A stretch of 64,000 bases of DNA from UBA11403 sp963784615 (GCA_963784615.1 CAWASG010000002.1:434001-498000); one strand, 5' to 3'. Counted from the first letter of the stretch, positions 25,338 through 34,824 are shown. Notes: generated by a model from the sequence alone, not told the origin. Made by a program: numbers and translations.

Positions 25338-27402
25338 TTTATTATTTGAATTAGGCACAGAAGAACTGCCCTCTGGTTCCGTATTTCCGCTTGCAGAAGC
25401 ATTGGCGAATCAAATGACAACGCGATTAGCCAAAGCGGGGGTGCATCATGGCGAGGTCCAATGTTTTGCAACGCCTCGACGTTTAGCGGTCTGGATCCAG
25501 GCGGTTGCCGACAGTCAGGATGATCAGCACATTTCGCGTAAAGGTCCAGCACTCAGTGCAGGGCGTGATGCAAATGGAGAGCCGACTCAGGCGCTGATTG
25601 GGTTTGCGAAATCATGCGGCGTAACAATCGAGGCATTATCCACCGTTGAAACGGATAAAGGTCCGTGGTGGTTTTATGAGTCTACGGCTGCGGGTGCCGA
25701 AACACGTACCTTATTGCCTGGCCTGTTAACCGAGTCGTTGGCGGCTTTACCTATTCCAAAGCCGATGCGTTGGGGTGAGAGTGAGATGACTTTTTCAAGA
25801 CCCGTGCATTGGGCGGTCTTGTTGTTTGGTGGTGACGTGATTCGTTGTTCTTTGTTGGGTGTTGAAACGGGTAACAAGAGTTATGGTCACCGATTTCATC
25901 ATCCACAGGCAGTTGAAATGGCGACAGCAGCAGTGTATGAAGCGACGCTTGAGCGCGCTTATGTCATCGCAGATTTTGTTAAACGGCGTCAATTGATTGA
26001 GGAGCAAATTCAGTCTTTAGCGATTATGTCGGGCTTTGTGGCTGTTGTACCCGAAGCCTTGCTGGATGAAGTCACCTCCATTGTTGAATGGCCAGTGGCA
26101 TTGATGATTGGCTTTCAGCCCGAATTTCTTCAAGTGCCAGCAGAAGCATTGATTGCATCGATGCAATCACATCAAAAATGTTTTGCCTTACGCGATCAGA
26201 AAGGCGATTTGGTGCCTTATTTTATTACCGTTTCTAATATTCAAAGTCAACGTCCAGAATCCGTCATTGCGGGTAATGAAAAAGTCATGCGTGCGCGGTT
26301 AAGTGATGCAGCGTTTTTCTTTCAACAAGATAAGTTAAAAGCATTGCATGAGTATCGTGCGGCAACGGCAGATGTGCTTTTCCAAGCTAAATTGGGAACG
26401 TTGCTCGATAAATCTGAGCGGTTGTATGCGTTGATGAGTCAATGGGCGGACACTCTGGGTCTTTCTCAGGTGGACGCGCATCGGGCAGCTTTCTTATGTA
26501 AGTGTGATCTGATGACGGGAATGGTGGGTGAGTTTCCGGAATTGCAAGGTTTGATGGGCTATTATTACGCGCTCAACGACGGTGAAAGTAAGGCGGTCGC
26601 TTTGGCGTTGGATGAACAATATTTGCCACGTTTTGCAGCGGATGCGTTACCGATGTCCAAGTTAGGGTTAGCGTTGTCACTGGCTGATCGTATGGATACG
26701 TTGGTGGGTGCTTTTGCGATTGGTCAACGGCCTACGGGTGTCAAAGATCCGTTTAAATTACGTCGTCATGCATTGGCCGTCATTCGGCTGCTGATTCAAC
26801 TTCCGGAAGCACCAGCGCTTTCCGTGCTCATAGAACATGCTTTAAATGCGTATGGTGATACGTTTCAAGCGGAGGTGGGTGCAATAGAGGCATTACGGTT
26901 GTTTATCCTTGAGAGACTGTATGCTTATTATGAAGCACAGGGGATCACGGCTGATGTTGTGCAAGCAGTTCGAGCACGCCAAGAGGACGATTTATTTGAC
27001 ATGGATAAGCGCGTCAAAGCGTTGCAGGCCTTTGTTATTCGGCCTGAGGCATTGAGCCTTGCAGCTGCCTGTAAACGGGTGAATCATTTGTTACATCATG
27101 CCTCAGCCGTCGAGCGGAACGAGGGTATTGATCCGGCGTTATTTGAAGAAACGGCAGAACATGAATTGTTTCAACGTTTAGAAACCGTCGAGCAAGCCGT
27201 GTTACCGTTTTATGAGGCACATCAATATGAACATGCCTTGACGGCGCTGGCCAGTTTACGCGAGCCTGTGGATGCCTTTTTTGAGCATGTGATGGTGATG
27301 GCGGATGTGGATGCGCAACGCAATAACCGGTTGAATTTGCTGGCACGGTTACAGCATGTATTGCAAGGTGTAGCGGCGATTTCCTTACTCGAAGTCAAAT
27401 GA
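25327..27402 (+). CDS. glyS: Glycyl-tRNA synthetase beta subunit
   Basis: 691 residues, normal for the subunit that binds tRNA-Gly. N-terminal DLLFELGTEELPSGSV is diagnostic. Other family segments are CFATPRRLAVW, WGESEMTFSRPVHW, and the HD-like domain with LCKCDLMTGMVGEFPELQGLMGYYYA. It is the second gene of glyQS and starts inside the glyQ end. Confidence 0.97.
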   Translation: MASDLLFELGTEELPSGSVFPLAEALANQMTTRLAKAGVHHGEVQCFATPRRLAVWIQAVADSQDDQHISRKGPALSAGRDANGEPTQALIGFAKSCGVTIEALSTVETDKGPWWFYESTAAGAETRTLLPGLLTESLAALPIPKPMRWGESEMTFSRPVHWAVLLFGGDVIRCSLLGVETGNKSYGHRFHHPQAVEMATAAVYEATLERAYVIADFVKRRQLIEEQIQSLAIMSGFVAVVPEALLDEVTSIVEWPVALMIGFQPEFLQVPAEALIASMQSHQKCFALRDQKGDLVPYFITVSNIQSQRPESVIAGNEKVMRARLSDAAFFFQQDKLKALHEYRAATADVLFQAKLGTLLDKSERLYALMSQWADTLGLSQVDAHRAAFLCKCDLMTGMVGEFPELQGLMGYYYALNDGESKAVALALDEQYLPRFAADALPMSKLGLALSLADRMDTLVGAFAIGQRPTGVKDPFKLRRHALAVIRLLIQLPEAPALSVLIEHALNAYGDTFQAEVGAIEALRLFILERLYAYYEAQGITADVVQAVRARQEDDLFDMDKRVKALQAFVIRPEALSLAAACKRVNHLLHHASAVERNEGIDPALFEETAEHELFQRLETVEQAVLPFYEAHQYEHALTALASLREPVDAFFEHVMVMADVDAQRNNRLNLLARLQHVLQGVAAISLLEVK

Positions 27403-27457
27403 TGACCGCTCGGTTATGATTTAAGTCTATCTGTGAGATCCATCGATGTAACCCTTG

Positions 27458-27617
27458 TCTCGTCAATCTTTAATTTTGGGGTTGGAGATTTGCGTCTCAG
27501 GGGCCTGTCATGGTGGTGCTTTTTTTCCGTGATCACTACGTTCCGTGCGCAAAAAAAGTACCACCACGCCACCCTTCGTTGCAGATTAAGATCCCCAAAA
27601 TTAAAGATTGACGAGAC
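27458..27617. mobile_element. 160-bp inverted-repeat element upstream of dinD
   Basis: Perfect 25-bp terminal inverted repeats, beginning GTCTCGTCAATCTTTAATTT at the left with the complement at the right. Inner imperfect arms pair TGGTGGTGCTTTTTTT with AAAAAAAGTACCACCA. No coding capacity. I could not find a clear target duplication. Directly after the right end comes TATAAT (27620-27625), which may be the -10 box for dinD. No other copy is visible in the window. Confidence 0.65.
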
Positions 27618-27658
27618 ACTATAATGTGCGCGCAGCATAGATTCGTGGAGCCTTATTT

Positions 27659-28519
27659 ATGGATAAAAAAGTAGTTCAAAAGTTGCAAAATCAATTTGAT
27701 ACATTGAGTCATAAAATACCCAGTGAAGATATTGAGTTTTGGTTCGCTAGGGAGCTTCAGGAGGCATTGGGCTATGCTCGCTGGGAAAATTTTATGACAG
27801 CTATCAAAAAAGCCATAGAATCCTGCGAAACAACGGGTTATGACATCAGGAACCATTTTCGTAGCATCACGAAAATGGTTCCTCTTGGTAGTGGAGCAGA
27901 ACGTAACATCGAAGATTTCATGCTTACACGTTATGCATGTTATTTGATTGCTCAGAATGGGGACCCACGTAAGGAAGCCATCGCCTTTGCTCAAAGCTAT
28001 TTTGCTATACAAACACGTAAACAGGAACTGATTGAAGATCGTATGCGGTTGCAAACTAGATTGGATGCCCGTGAAAAATTACGTGAATCAGAAAAAACGC
28101 TTTCACAAAACATATATGAGCGTGGCGTGGATGATCCTGGTTTTGCCCGTATTCGATCCAAAGGGGATGCTGCTCTTTTTGGTGGGCATAGTACACAGGA
28201 AATGAAAGAAAAATTTGGTGTTATACAGGCTCGTCCTTTGGCGGACTTTCTTCCAACGTTGACGATTGCAGCTAAAAATCTGGCTACTGAGATGACCAAC
28301 CATAATGTTCTTCAGGAGGATTTGCAGGGTGAAATATCGATTACTCGCGAGCACATTCAAAACAACCAAAGTGTTAGAGGCATGCTGGGGCAGCGTAATA
28401 TTCAGCCAGAGCATTTACTACCTGAAGAAGACATTAAGAAACTTGAGCGTAGGGTAAAGTCAGAAGAGAAAAAGCTGGAAAAGCAGTCCGGAAAGTTGCC
28501 TGATCCAAGGGAAAGCTAG
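27659..28519 (+). CDS. dinD: DNA damage-inducible protein D homologue
   Basis: 286 residues. The N-terminal BRO/KilA-N-related part reads EDIEFWFARELQEALGYARWENF, followed by GYDIRNHFR and DFMLTRYACYLIAQNGDPRKEAIAFAQSYFA, as in E. coli DinD. The C-terminal half contains YERGVDDPGFARIRSKGD and ends in charged helices. DinD of E. coli inhibits RecA filament activity and is SOS-controlled; I see no LexA-type box here. The family is patchy and often travels with mobile DNA, which fits the inverted-repeat element immediately upstream. Its stop codon shares one base with the rsmJ start. Confidence 0.9.
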   Translation: MDKKVVQKLQNQFDTLSHKIPSEDIEFWFARELQEALGYARWENFMTAIKKAIESCETTGYDIRNHFRSITKMVPLGSGAERNIEDFMLTRYACYLIAQNGDPRKEAIAFAQSYFAIQTRKQELIEDRMRLQTRLDAREKLRESEKTLSQNIYERGVDDPGFARIRSKGDAALFGGHSTQEMKEKFGVIQARPLADFLPTLTIAAKNLATEMTNHNVLQEDLQGEISITREHIQNNQSVRGMLGQRNIQPEHLLPEEDIKKLERRVKSEEKKLEKQSGKLPDPRES

Positions 28520-29238
28520 TGAATATTTCTTTAGCAGTTGGTTTTGTAGAAGAGGCATTGCGACCTGCAGCAGAGGCTTTGGCGATTGCGTTGAATTTGC
28601 CGGTTGATAATCAGTTTTTACCACGGTTATCGGTGACATCGGAACAACTGGTGTTGTTGGTTAAAGGTTTCGCACCTCTTTTCGCTGATTTTAATTCACG
28701 AACGCTGTTACGTCGGCGCGAGGCAGGAAAAGCACAAGGCATAATCAAGGCATGTCGTCCTCGGCCAGGTTTGCGAATTGTTGATGCTACAGCGGGTTGG
28801 GGGCGCGATGCCGCTTTGTTGGCAAGCTTTGGTGCTGAAGTAGTCATGATTGAGCGTCAGCCGGTTATGGCGGCTTTACTGGCAGATGCGTTGAAGCGCT
28901 TGGATTCGACCGCTGGTGTTGCTTTAAACCTGTCTCTGGTGTCTGCTGACGCGGTTTCTTATTTACAATCTCTAGAGCCCGCTGATTATCCTGATGTCAT
29001 TTACATCGACCCCATGCATCCCGCACGACAAAAATCAGCATTGGTTAAAAAAGACATGCAAATATTACAGCAGCTGATTGGCGCAGATCTCGATGCACTG
29101 ACTTTACTGCAGCAAGCACTGCAAGTTGCACGTCAGCGTGTCATCGTTAAATGGCCGCAACTTTTACCACCATTGCTTCCTCCCAGCCACAGCATACAGG
29201 GTAAAACTGTGCGATTTGATAGCTATGTAGCTCATTGA
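28519..29238 (+). CDS. rsmJ: 16S rRNA (guanine1516-N2)-methyltransferase RsmJ
   Basis: 239 residues from GTG 28519. The SAM site IVDATAGWGRDAALLASFGAEV and the catalytic-type box YIDPMHPAR are those of RsmJ (YhiQ). AGGG lies eight bases before the GTG, inside the end of dinD. It is probably translated from the dinD message, although the functions are unrelated. Confidence 0.93.
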   Translation: MNISLAVGFVEEALRPAAEALAIALNLPVDNQFLPRLSVTSEQLVLLVKGFAPLFADFNSRTLLRRREAGKAQGIIKACRPRPGLRIVDATAGWGRDAALLASFGAEVVMIERQPVMAALLADALKRLDSTAGVALNLSLVSADAVSYLQSLEPADYPDVIYIDPMHPARQKSALVKKDMQILQQLIGADLDALTLLQQALQVARQRVIVKWPQLLPPLLPPSHSIQGKTVRFDSYVAH

Positions 29239-29334
29239 TTCCATTAAGGATGCCCAAAAAATTTCACTATTAACAGTAAGTTAATTCTGCTATATTAATA
29301 ATTCGAGCCGATAATTTTGCACAGGAGGGTAGCA

Positions 29335-29502
29335 ATGAGTGCTCCAGCGTTTGATGTGGTCGATACGGAAATTGAGTCAAGCATCGATTGTCCTGAATCC
29401 GTTAAAAAGAATAATTCCCCAGCCGCAAAACTCGAACGACGTCGTCGTATTGAAGAGTTGAATGAAGAGCGCTTCATGCGCGAAGAGTGGGGCGATTTTT
29501 AG
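29335..29502 (+). CDS. Small PA3496-family-like protein
   Basis: 55 residues from ATG 29335, which has AGGAGG seven bases upstream. The longer start at 29317 would bury that site and is rejected. The N-terminus is acidic; the C-terminus KLERRRRIEELNEERFMREEWGDF recalls the small conserved PA3496 family of gammaproteobacteria, linked tentatively to the envelope. The match is by pattern and not certain. Its own leader after rsmJ suggests separate transcription. Confidence 0.6.
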   Translation: MSAPAFDVVDTEIESSIDCPESVKKNNSPAAKLERRRRIEELNEERFMREEWGDF

Positions 29503-29505
29503 CAG

Positions 29506-29652
29506 GCTCCGTAGCCTCATTGCCATTAAGTTAAGGGAATTAATCGGACGTAGGTTGGGTTGAGCGAGAGCGAAGCCCAACAAAATTGTCATGTTGGGCT
29601 TCGCTCTCGCTCAACCCAACCTACTCCGATTAATTCCCTTAACTGCTCCGTA
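29506..29652. mobile_element. Composite palindromic element (copy C, shortened)
   Basis: Direct repeats GCTCCGTA at 29506-29513 and 29645-29652 flank the composite. Its outer arms are AGTTAAGGGAATTAATCGG and complement; the inner GTAGGTTGGG palindrome is 29550-29624. The right end lacks the TTAATGGC present in copies A and B, so the unit is 18 bp shorter. After it, 29653-29738 shows a CAACCCGGTTGCCGCGC motif seen also at 49.5 and 57.5 kb. Confidence 0.7.
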
Positions 29653-29738
29653 TGGGTGGATGTACACCGAAGCACATCAACCCGGTTGCCGCGCCAAGTC
29701 AGTGGTTGTATTGCTGATTCGTTCAGGCGTCAACCACG

Positions 29739-31007
29739 CTACGTTATCTTATTACCTGCTGACGCTGTTATTGGTGTTACTGGCGGCGTTTCTTCTGGTG
29801 CTGTTTTTTGTTCCAGATTTCTAGCCTTGAATGTTGCTGCTGTCGACGGACTATCTGGCTCAGCATCTACTAAAGATTTATTCTGCGCGGGAAAAACGTT
29901 GAGCTCGTCAAGAGTCTTAGTCACATAATCATTCCCCTCTTTTATTCTAATGGTAATTTTGAGGGGATCAAAACCGGCTTTAAGGCAGGCACGGGCGGCA
30001 ATTTGGGCTAACTTAAATGCTTCTCCATCGGTGCCGGTATGTTCAACGCTCATCCTGATGGTTTCCCAGCCACTTGCCTTTGCAAATAGCGCAAGTTGTA
30101 ATGCATCGTTATCGGAGATGCCAAATCCAATTACGCTGGAACTAATGATAAAGTTATTATCTTCGATATTGATAGATTTGCCACTTAAAGTATAAAAATC
30201 CTTTAATGATTTAAGGTCAGCGTTAGCATATTTTTTGGAGTCAAACGAATCATCAGTGCTGACAGTGAGTTCCCCGGTTTCTTTATTGATTATCCCCGCT
30301 ACATTTTCTTCATTTCTTAAGTTCTGCGCAATGAGTGATAAAAACAATATCTTTGCTCGTTCGCGTTGACTGAATTCGCGCAAGTCATCTTTAGAGGGAT
30401 CAACATCACTATCAAGCGATTTCAGCTGTTCTGTGTGAGATTTTTTTAAAGCATCAAGCATGTGTTCCTTATAAGCCTCTGCTGATGAATTCGCTACTAA
30501 CTCACCACCGTCAGCAAAGAGTGCTTGTAAGTTTTTTATTTCAGCTTTGTGCTGGTCGCCGATTTGTTTTTCTAAAGCTTGTTTTAATTTGATTAAGTCA
30601 TTTTTATCTTTGGGCAACGCGAGTTTTTTAGCCGCTTCTTGGTAAACTTCAATTGCTTTATCAGTCTCTGCGTCATTGGCCAAAGCTTTAGTCAGAGCTG
30701 TAAGTTCTGGGGCTGAAAGGTTTAATGCGGAGATTTTATTTTTCTCCTCTTTCTGCTTCTCATCCAGTAATTTTTGCGCTCGTGCAATGAGTTTTTTAGC
30801 GAAGCTATTATCTAGATCGTTCTTGACAAATCTATCAGCGGCTTTTTTAGCGACCTCTAATAATGCTGTTTCCTTGTTCTGCTCAATAGACTCGCTATAG
30901 CTTCGAAGGATTTCCTCAGCTTTTTCTTTTGTCATGCTAGGATATTTTTTGTATCCTTTCAATCCTTCCAACCCTTCTTTGATCCGTGGTATTAGGTTAA
31001 GCGGCAT
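29739..31007 (-). CDS. Helical orphan protein with an LPD7-like segment
   Basis: 422 residues from ATG 31007, preceded by GAGGGG seven bases upstream; the ATG at 31028 has no such site. Residues up to about 250 are charged helices, probably coiled coil. Near residues 310-370 the segment DALQLALFAKASGWETIRMS...FKLAQIAARACLKAGFDPLKITI resembles the LPD7-type domain of large polyvalent proteins, where an A...GW..I...G...F..A...A...G pattern recurs. The C-terminus is Ser/Thr/Pro-rich and disordered. No signal peptide. An effector-like or mobile-element protein is possible; the function is unknown. Confidence 0.58.
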   Translation of the reverse strand: MPLNLIPRIKEGLEGLKGYKKYPSMTKEKAEEILRSYSESIEQNKETALLEVAKKAADRFVKNDLDNSFAKKLIARAQKLLDEKQKEEKNKISALNLSAPELTALTKALANDAETDKAIEVYQEAAKKLALPKDKNDLIKLKQALEKQIGDQHKAEIKNLQALFADGGELVANSSAEAYKEHMLDALKKSHTEQLKSLDSDVDPSKDDLREFSQRERAKILFLSLIAQNLRNEENVAGIINKETGELTVSTDDSFDSKKYANADLKSLKDFYTLSGKSINIEDNNFIISSSVIGFGISDNDALQLALFAKASGWETIRMSVEHTGTDGEAFKLAQIAARACLKAGFDPLKITIRIKEGNDYVTKTLDELNVFPAQNKSLVDAEPDSPSTAATFKARNLEQKTAPEETPPVTPITASAGNKIT

Positions 31008-31101
31008 AATTTTCCCCTCAGTTCGCAAATGATGTGAATTTTTGTCTATATATTAGGCATTATAGCATGAAATATTCATAGCTGTCTTCACTCAGCCGAA
31101 C

Positions 31102-31881
31102 CTACCATGCCGCAACGGCCCCCTCTCCAAATAAATCCTGTGCTTTCTGTTTCACAGGATCTGAATTCAGCGCTTTAACCATCTGTAATAATTGATTTAT
31201 TTTCGGATTATCTCGACGGATGACAATTAGATTCGCATAGGGGGAATCTTTGCCTTCCATAAAGATGGCATCACGAGAAGGGCTGAGACCCGCGGGTATG
31301 GCGAAAGTTGTATTGATAACTGCGGCATCAACGTCATCGAGGATGCGGGGAAGCTGGGCGGCGTCGAGTTCTTTTAGTTTCAATTGTTTGGGATTATCGG
31401 TGATGTCTTTGATATTCACATTATCGCTGGTCTTGAGGGTAATTAAGCCCGCTTTTTGCAGCAATAGCAGCGCACGAGATTCGTTGCTGGGGTCGTTGGG
31501 TATGGCGATAATGGCTTGATTCGGTAACTCAGCGATGGATTTGATATTTTTGGAATAGATTCCCGTTGGATAAACAAAAGTTTTTCCTATGGCTTCCAGG
31601 TCAAAGCCATGTGCTTTCATCGATGCTTTCAGGTACGGCAAGTGCTGGTAAACATTGGCATCGAGACTGCCATCTTGCAGGGCTGCGTTGGGTAAATTGT
31701 AGTCGTTAAATTCAACGATTTTGACGTTGAGCCCATATTGCTTATGCGCAATATCTGCAGCGACTTGTACTAATTCAGTTTCCGGACCGGCAATAGTGCC
31801 GACGGTAAGCGTGTTCGGCGCAGGCTTGTGACCGCAAGCGGTGAGTGCGGTGAAGAGGGTGAGCAAAGCTAATATACGCAT
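31102..31881 (-). CDS. metQ: Methionine-binding lipoprotein of the MetNIQ transporter
   Basis: Captures methionine for the MetNI ABC transporter. 259 residues from ATG 31881, which has GGAG nine bases upstream; the start at 31896 overlaps that site. The lipobox is LTAC. Family sequence includes VGTIAGPETELVQVAADIA, LDANVYQHLPYLKA, and ALLLLQKAGLITLK. It is the last gene of metN-metI-metQ. The 109-bp gap to metI carries a GGGCAGG/CCTGTACCC-rich imperfect palindrome related to the one at 58.6 kb. Confidence 0.94.
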   Translation of the reverse strand: MRILALLTLFTALTACGHKPAPNTLTVGTIAGPETELVQVAADIAHKQYGLNVKIVEFNDYNLPNAALQDGSLDANVYQHLPYLKASMKAHGFDLEAIGKTFVYPTGIYSKNIKSIAELPNQAIIAIPNDPSNESRALLLLQKAGLITLKTSDNVNIKDITDNPKQLKLKELDAAQLPRILDDVDAAVINTTFAIPAGLSPSRDAIFMEGKDSPYANLIVIRRDNPKINQLLQMVKALNSDPVKQKAQDLFGEGAVAAW

Positions 31882-31990
31882 TATATTGTTCTCCATTTTG
31901 GACGGTAAATCTGGGATAGGGGCAGGGTAAGGGATAGATCGGGCAGTTTTCCTTTTCCCTTTTCCCTGTACCCGATCAGTTACTTTTAAA

Positions 31991-32629
31991 CTAATGAAAA
32001 AAACGGCGCGATAAACGATCGCCCGTCATTTGAATCAGTTGCACCATTAAAATAAGTATACCTACCGTTGCAAGCATTACGCTCATATCAAAGCGTTGGT
32101 AACCATAGCGGATCGCCAAATCGCCTAATCCACCGCCGCCAACAGTTCCTGCCATGGCCGAATAATTCACCAGGGTAATGGCGGTTACGGTGATTGCGTG
32201 AATGAGTGCGGGTGTGGCTTCGGGTAGTAAGATATAACGGATAGTCTGCCATGTGTTCGCACCCATCGCAACGCTGGCATCAATCAGGCCTGCAGGTAAA
32301 CTTTTGTAGACGTTATCAACCAATCGCGCAAAGAAAGGGGTCGCGCCGAGGGTTAAAGGAACTATGGCGGCGTTGATGCCAATGGATGTGCCGACGATTA
32401 AGCGAGTAATGGGAATGAGTGCAACCAGTAATATAATAAAAGGGATTGAACGCGCAAGGTTGATAAACCCTGAGATGCAGCGGTTCAGCAATGGATGCGG
32501 TTTAATGCAGGCACTGGTGAATAAGAGCGTTCCCAGTGGCAGGCCGAGTAGAATTGACAATAAGGTGCTGGTTACCACCATATAGAGCGTTTCGCCTGTT
32601 GCTACGGTTAAATCATATAAGATTATCAT
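31991..32629 (-). CDS. metI: Methionine ABC transporter permease
   Basis: 212 residues with five to six membrane helices. Family features include TLYMVVTSTLLSILLGLPLG, SIPFIILLVALIPITRLIVGTSIG and the coupling EAA-like loop ATPALIHAITVTAITLVNYSAMAGTVGGGGLGDLA. It overlaps the metN end by 17 bases. Belongs to the MetNIQ importer in the inner membrane. Confidence 0.95.
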   Translation of the reverse strand: MIILYDLTVATGETLYMVVTSTLLSILLGLPLGTLLFTSACIKPHPLLNRCISGFINLARSIPFIILLVALIPITRLIVGTSIGINAAIVPLTLGATPFFARLVDNVYKSLPAGLIDASVAMGANTWQTIRYILLPEATPALIHAITVTAITLVNYSAMAGTVGGGGLGDLAIRYGYQRFDMSVMLATVGILILMVQLIQMTGDRLSRRFFH

Positions 32630-33638
32630 GAATGTATCCTAAAATATCCACGGTGAGGCCATGCTCGGAGCAGCGTTTGATAAAGGCGGTTAGTAACGCT
32701 AAATCAGCCGTGAGCTCAACAATCAATACGCCGCAGGTGAGGGTATCAAAGCGGTCAATATTGGCGAGTAAAATATTGATATCCAGTTTGAGTTCGCGAC
32801 TGGTTTGGCTAATAAATGGTACAGTGGCTTCTTCACCCTGAAAAAATAAACGTAATAATGGTTTATGATTTTGTTCCTCGCTGATACGGCTTTCCAGACA
32901 CGGAGGCAGATGTGGGCTCAGTTGTTGGTAAAGCAGTCGACGGGCGATGCTATCCTTTTGGTTAAATACATTGGCTAATGCGACTGTTTCAATGATTTCA
33001 CCATCTTCCATGACTGCCAAACGATGGCATACGCGTTTGATGACGTCCATCTCATGCGTTATCAGCACAATCGTGATGCCGTATAGGGCATTAATTTGTT
33101 TGAGCAGAGCTAAGATTGACGTTGTGGTTTCGGGATCAAGAGCTGAGGTCGCTTCGTCACAGAGTAATATTTTCGGCGAGCAGCTGAGTGCACGTGCAAT
33201 GGCAACGCGTTGTTTTTGTCCACCGCTAAGTTCTGCCGGGTACGCATGTGCCTTGTGACTCAAGCCGACAAATTCGAGTAATTCAATGACTTTAGTTTGA
33301 ATAGACGCAGGGGCAATCTCTTGAATACGCATGGGCAGGGCAATATTCTCGAATACCGTTTTGGTGTTGACGAGGTTAAACTGCTGAAAAATCATCGCTG
33401 TCTTGTGGCGGGCGCGACGTAAGTCCCGCGCAGACAGAGCCATGATGTTTTCTCCGTCGAGAGATACATTACCGGTGTCAGGACGTTCGAGTAAATTGAT
33501 GCAGCGCAAGAGTGTCGATTTTCCAGCACCACTCTTGCCGATAATGCCAAAAATCTCGCCTTCCTGAATAAATAAATTAATATCACGAAGCGCAGGCATT
33601 CCTGCATAGGATTTGTTTAATTGAGATAATTCAATCAT
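32613..33638 (-). CDS. metN: Methionine ABC transporter ATP-binding protein
   Basis: 341 residues. Walker A GKSGAGKSTLL, signature LSGGQKQRVAIARAL and Walker B ILLCDEATSALD are present. The C-terminal NIL domain (about 265-341, LRLFFQGEEATVPFISQTSREL onward) senses methionine and gives trans-inhibition in the family. First gene of the operon. I looked for a MetJ-type AGACGTCT operator or a SAM riboswitch in 33639-33900 and saw neither. Confidence 0.95.
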   Translation of the reverse strand: MIELSQLNKSYAGMPALRDINLFIQEGEIFGIIGKSGAGKSTLLRCINLLERPDTGNVSLDGENIMALSARDLRRARHKTAMIFQQFNLVNTKTVFENIALPMRIQEIAPASIQTKVIELLEFVGLSHKAHAYPAELSGGQKQRVAIARALSCSPKILLCDEATSALDPETTTSILALLKQINALYGITIVLITHEMDVIKRVCHRLAVMEDGEIIETVALANVFNQKDSIARRLLYQQLSPHLPPCLESRISEEQNHKPLLRLFFQGEEATVPFISQTSRELKLDINILLANIDRFDTLTCGVLIVELTADLALLTAFIKRCSEHGLTVDILGYIHDNLI

Positions 33639-33892
33639 GGTTTAAGCCTGGTAGTTAGGCTTGCGTAGGGCTACACGAGGGAAAGTTGACCCGCTTTAGC
33701 CGTATTTTCAGTAACATCACTGAGCGCCCGCAAGCTGATGATTCAAATCGGCGCTTAAAATAATTATACAGAATTTGATGAGGTAAACAACTAAAATGCT
33801 GTGACAGTGAAATCGTGGAATAATTTATTTATCATAAAGATTTCGTACGATCGCGGCAACCATGAAGGGCATACTCTCGCCGTTGTACGCTA

Positions 33893-34036
33893 CGTGGCAA
33901 TGGCATTTAGGGAATTAACCGGAGTAGGTTGGGTTGAGCGAGAGCGAAGCCCAACATGGCGATTTTGTTGGGCTTCGCTCTCGCTCAACCCAACCTACTC
34001 CAATTATTTTTCTTAACTTAATGGCTCTGAGGCTAC
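33893..34036. repeat. Composite palindromic element (copy D, degraded)
   Basis: The inner GTAGGTTGGG palindrome is 33924-33998. Outer arms are degraded: GGCATTTAGGGAATTAACCGG at left, TTCTTAACTTAATGGC at right. Read on the minus strand its right flank gives CGTAGCCTCAGAGCCATTAAG, matching the left module of copies A to C. The rest of the 394-bp gap after metN (33639-33892) holds nothing I can name. The right end abuts the lipoprotein stop codon at 34033. Confidence 0.75.
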
Positions 34037-34563
34037 GAAGCCATATCTCCCTGCACACTTCCCCAGGACTTAATCTGCGCATTAGGTTTCACATCATCAG
34101 GCAGTTTTTGTAATGCTTGCTCAGCAGCTTCTTTGGTAGGATAGCTGCCATACACGCCTTTATAGAGCGTTTTATCGCCATGTTGATATCTGATTTCTGC
34201 TTGTCGCTCAGTTTTCGGAACTTTAAGCAGGGTCTTGGCCACGGCGGCCGGTTGATCGCCTTCGGCCACTTCAATGGTATAACCATTAGCATTTTGAGAA
34301 CCTACCCATTGGTGATCAACGTCCTTTGGTTTGACGGGTGTGTGATAGGCACTGACGTGGTAAGATTCTGGAACAGAGACAGATTGTTTGGGAGCAGGGT
34401 AGTCGGCGTAGTTAGCGGTGCTTTCATAACCTTCAGGGTAGAGATCTGTTCCGTGTTCATTGTAGGTTTGATAATTAGTGTAGCCATTTGGATTAAATGA
34501 ACTACATGCACACAACGTACAGATGCTCACAACGATTCCAGCATATTTGATTGAGTTTGACAT
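34033..34563 (-). CDS. Lipoprotein with a C-terminal SPOR-like domain
   Basis: 176 residues from ATG 34563, with CAGGAG seven bases upstream; the longer frame to 34656 is rejected. Lipobox LCAC is followed by SSFNPNGYTNYQTYNEHGTD, a Tyr/Asn-rich linker. The C-terminal 80 residues (YTIEVAEGDQPAAVAKTLLK to AQIKSWG) have the pattern of a SPOR peptidoglycan-binding domain. It would sit in an outer or inner membrane leaflet and contact septal peptidoglycan. Upstream are two strong hairpins and the divergent dgt gene. Confidence 0.75.
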   Translation of the reverse strand: MSNSIKYAGIVVSICTLCACSSFNPNGYTNYQTYNEHGTDLYPEGYESTANYADYPAPKQSVSVPESYHVSAYHTPVKPKDVDHQWVGSQNANGYTIEVAEGDQPAAVAKTLLKVPKTERQAEIRYQHGDKTLYKGVYGSYPTKEAAEQALQKLPDDVKPNAQIKSWGSVQGDMAS

Positions 34564-34641
34564 GGCGTTGCTCCTGTTTTTATTTTTATGACTTATACTG
34601 GTTATCTGCACTTTGAAGATAAACTTTAGATATTTTAACAT

Positions 34642-34685
34642 TGAACGGAACAGCATGAAAAAAGACTCATGCTGTTCCGTTCAAG
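34642..34685. repeat. Perfect 18-bp hairpin between lipoprotein gene and dgt
   Basis: Arms TTGAACGGAACAGCATGA and complement with an eight-base loop AAAAAGAC. It lies upstream of the minus-strand lipoprotein (start 34563) and of plus-strand dgt (start 34886), so it would be in the leader of either. No T-tract follows. Confidence 0.75.
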
Positions 34686-34824
34686 TAACGTTGCAGAGCG
34701 GGACCATCGTTTTTTTATACCGTGCGCGGTATATTTATCTTATGATGTCTTATTCGAATGAATCAGGGGTTTTAGATAAGCGACCACCTAACCAAAACCC
34801 TCGATAAAATCAAGATTATAATTT

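Noticed and set aside
27618..27658. LexA box upstream of dinD
   Set aside because: No CTGT-N8-ACAG-like sequence is present between the element and the start codon.
33639..33900. SAM riboswitch or MetJ operator upstream of metN
   Set aside because: No AGACGTCT-type repeats and no SAM riboswitch core recognised.
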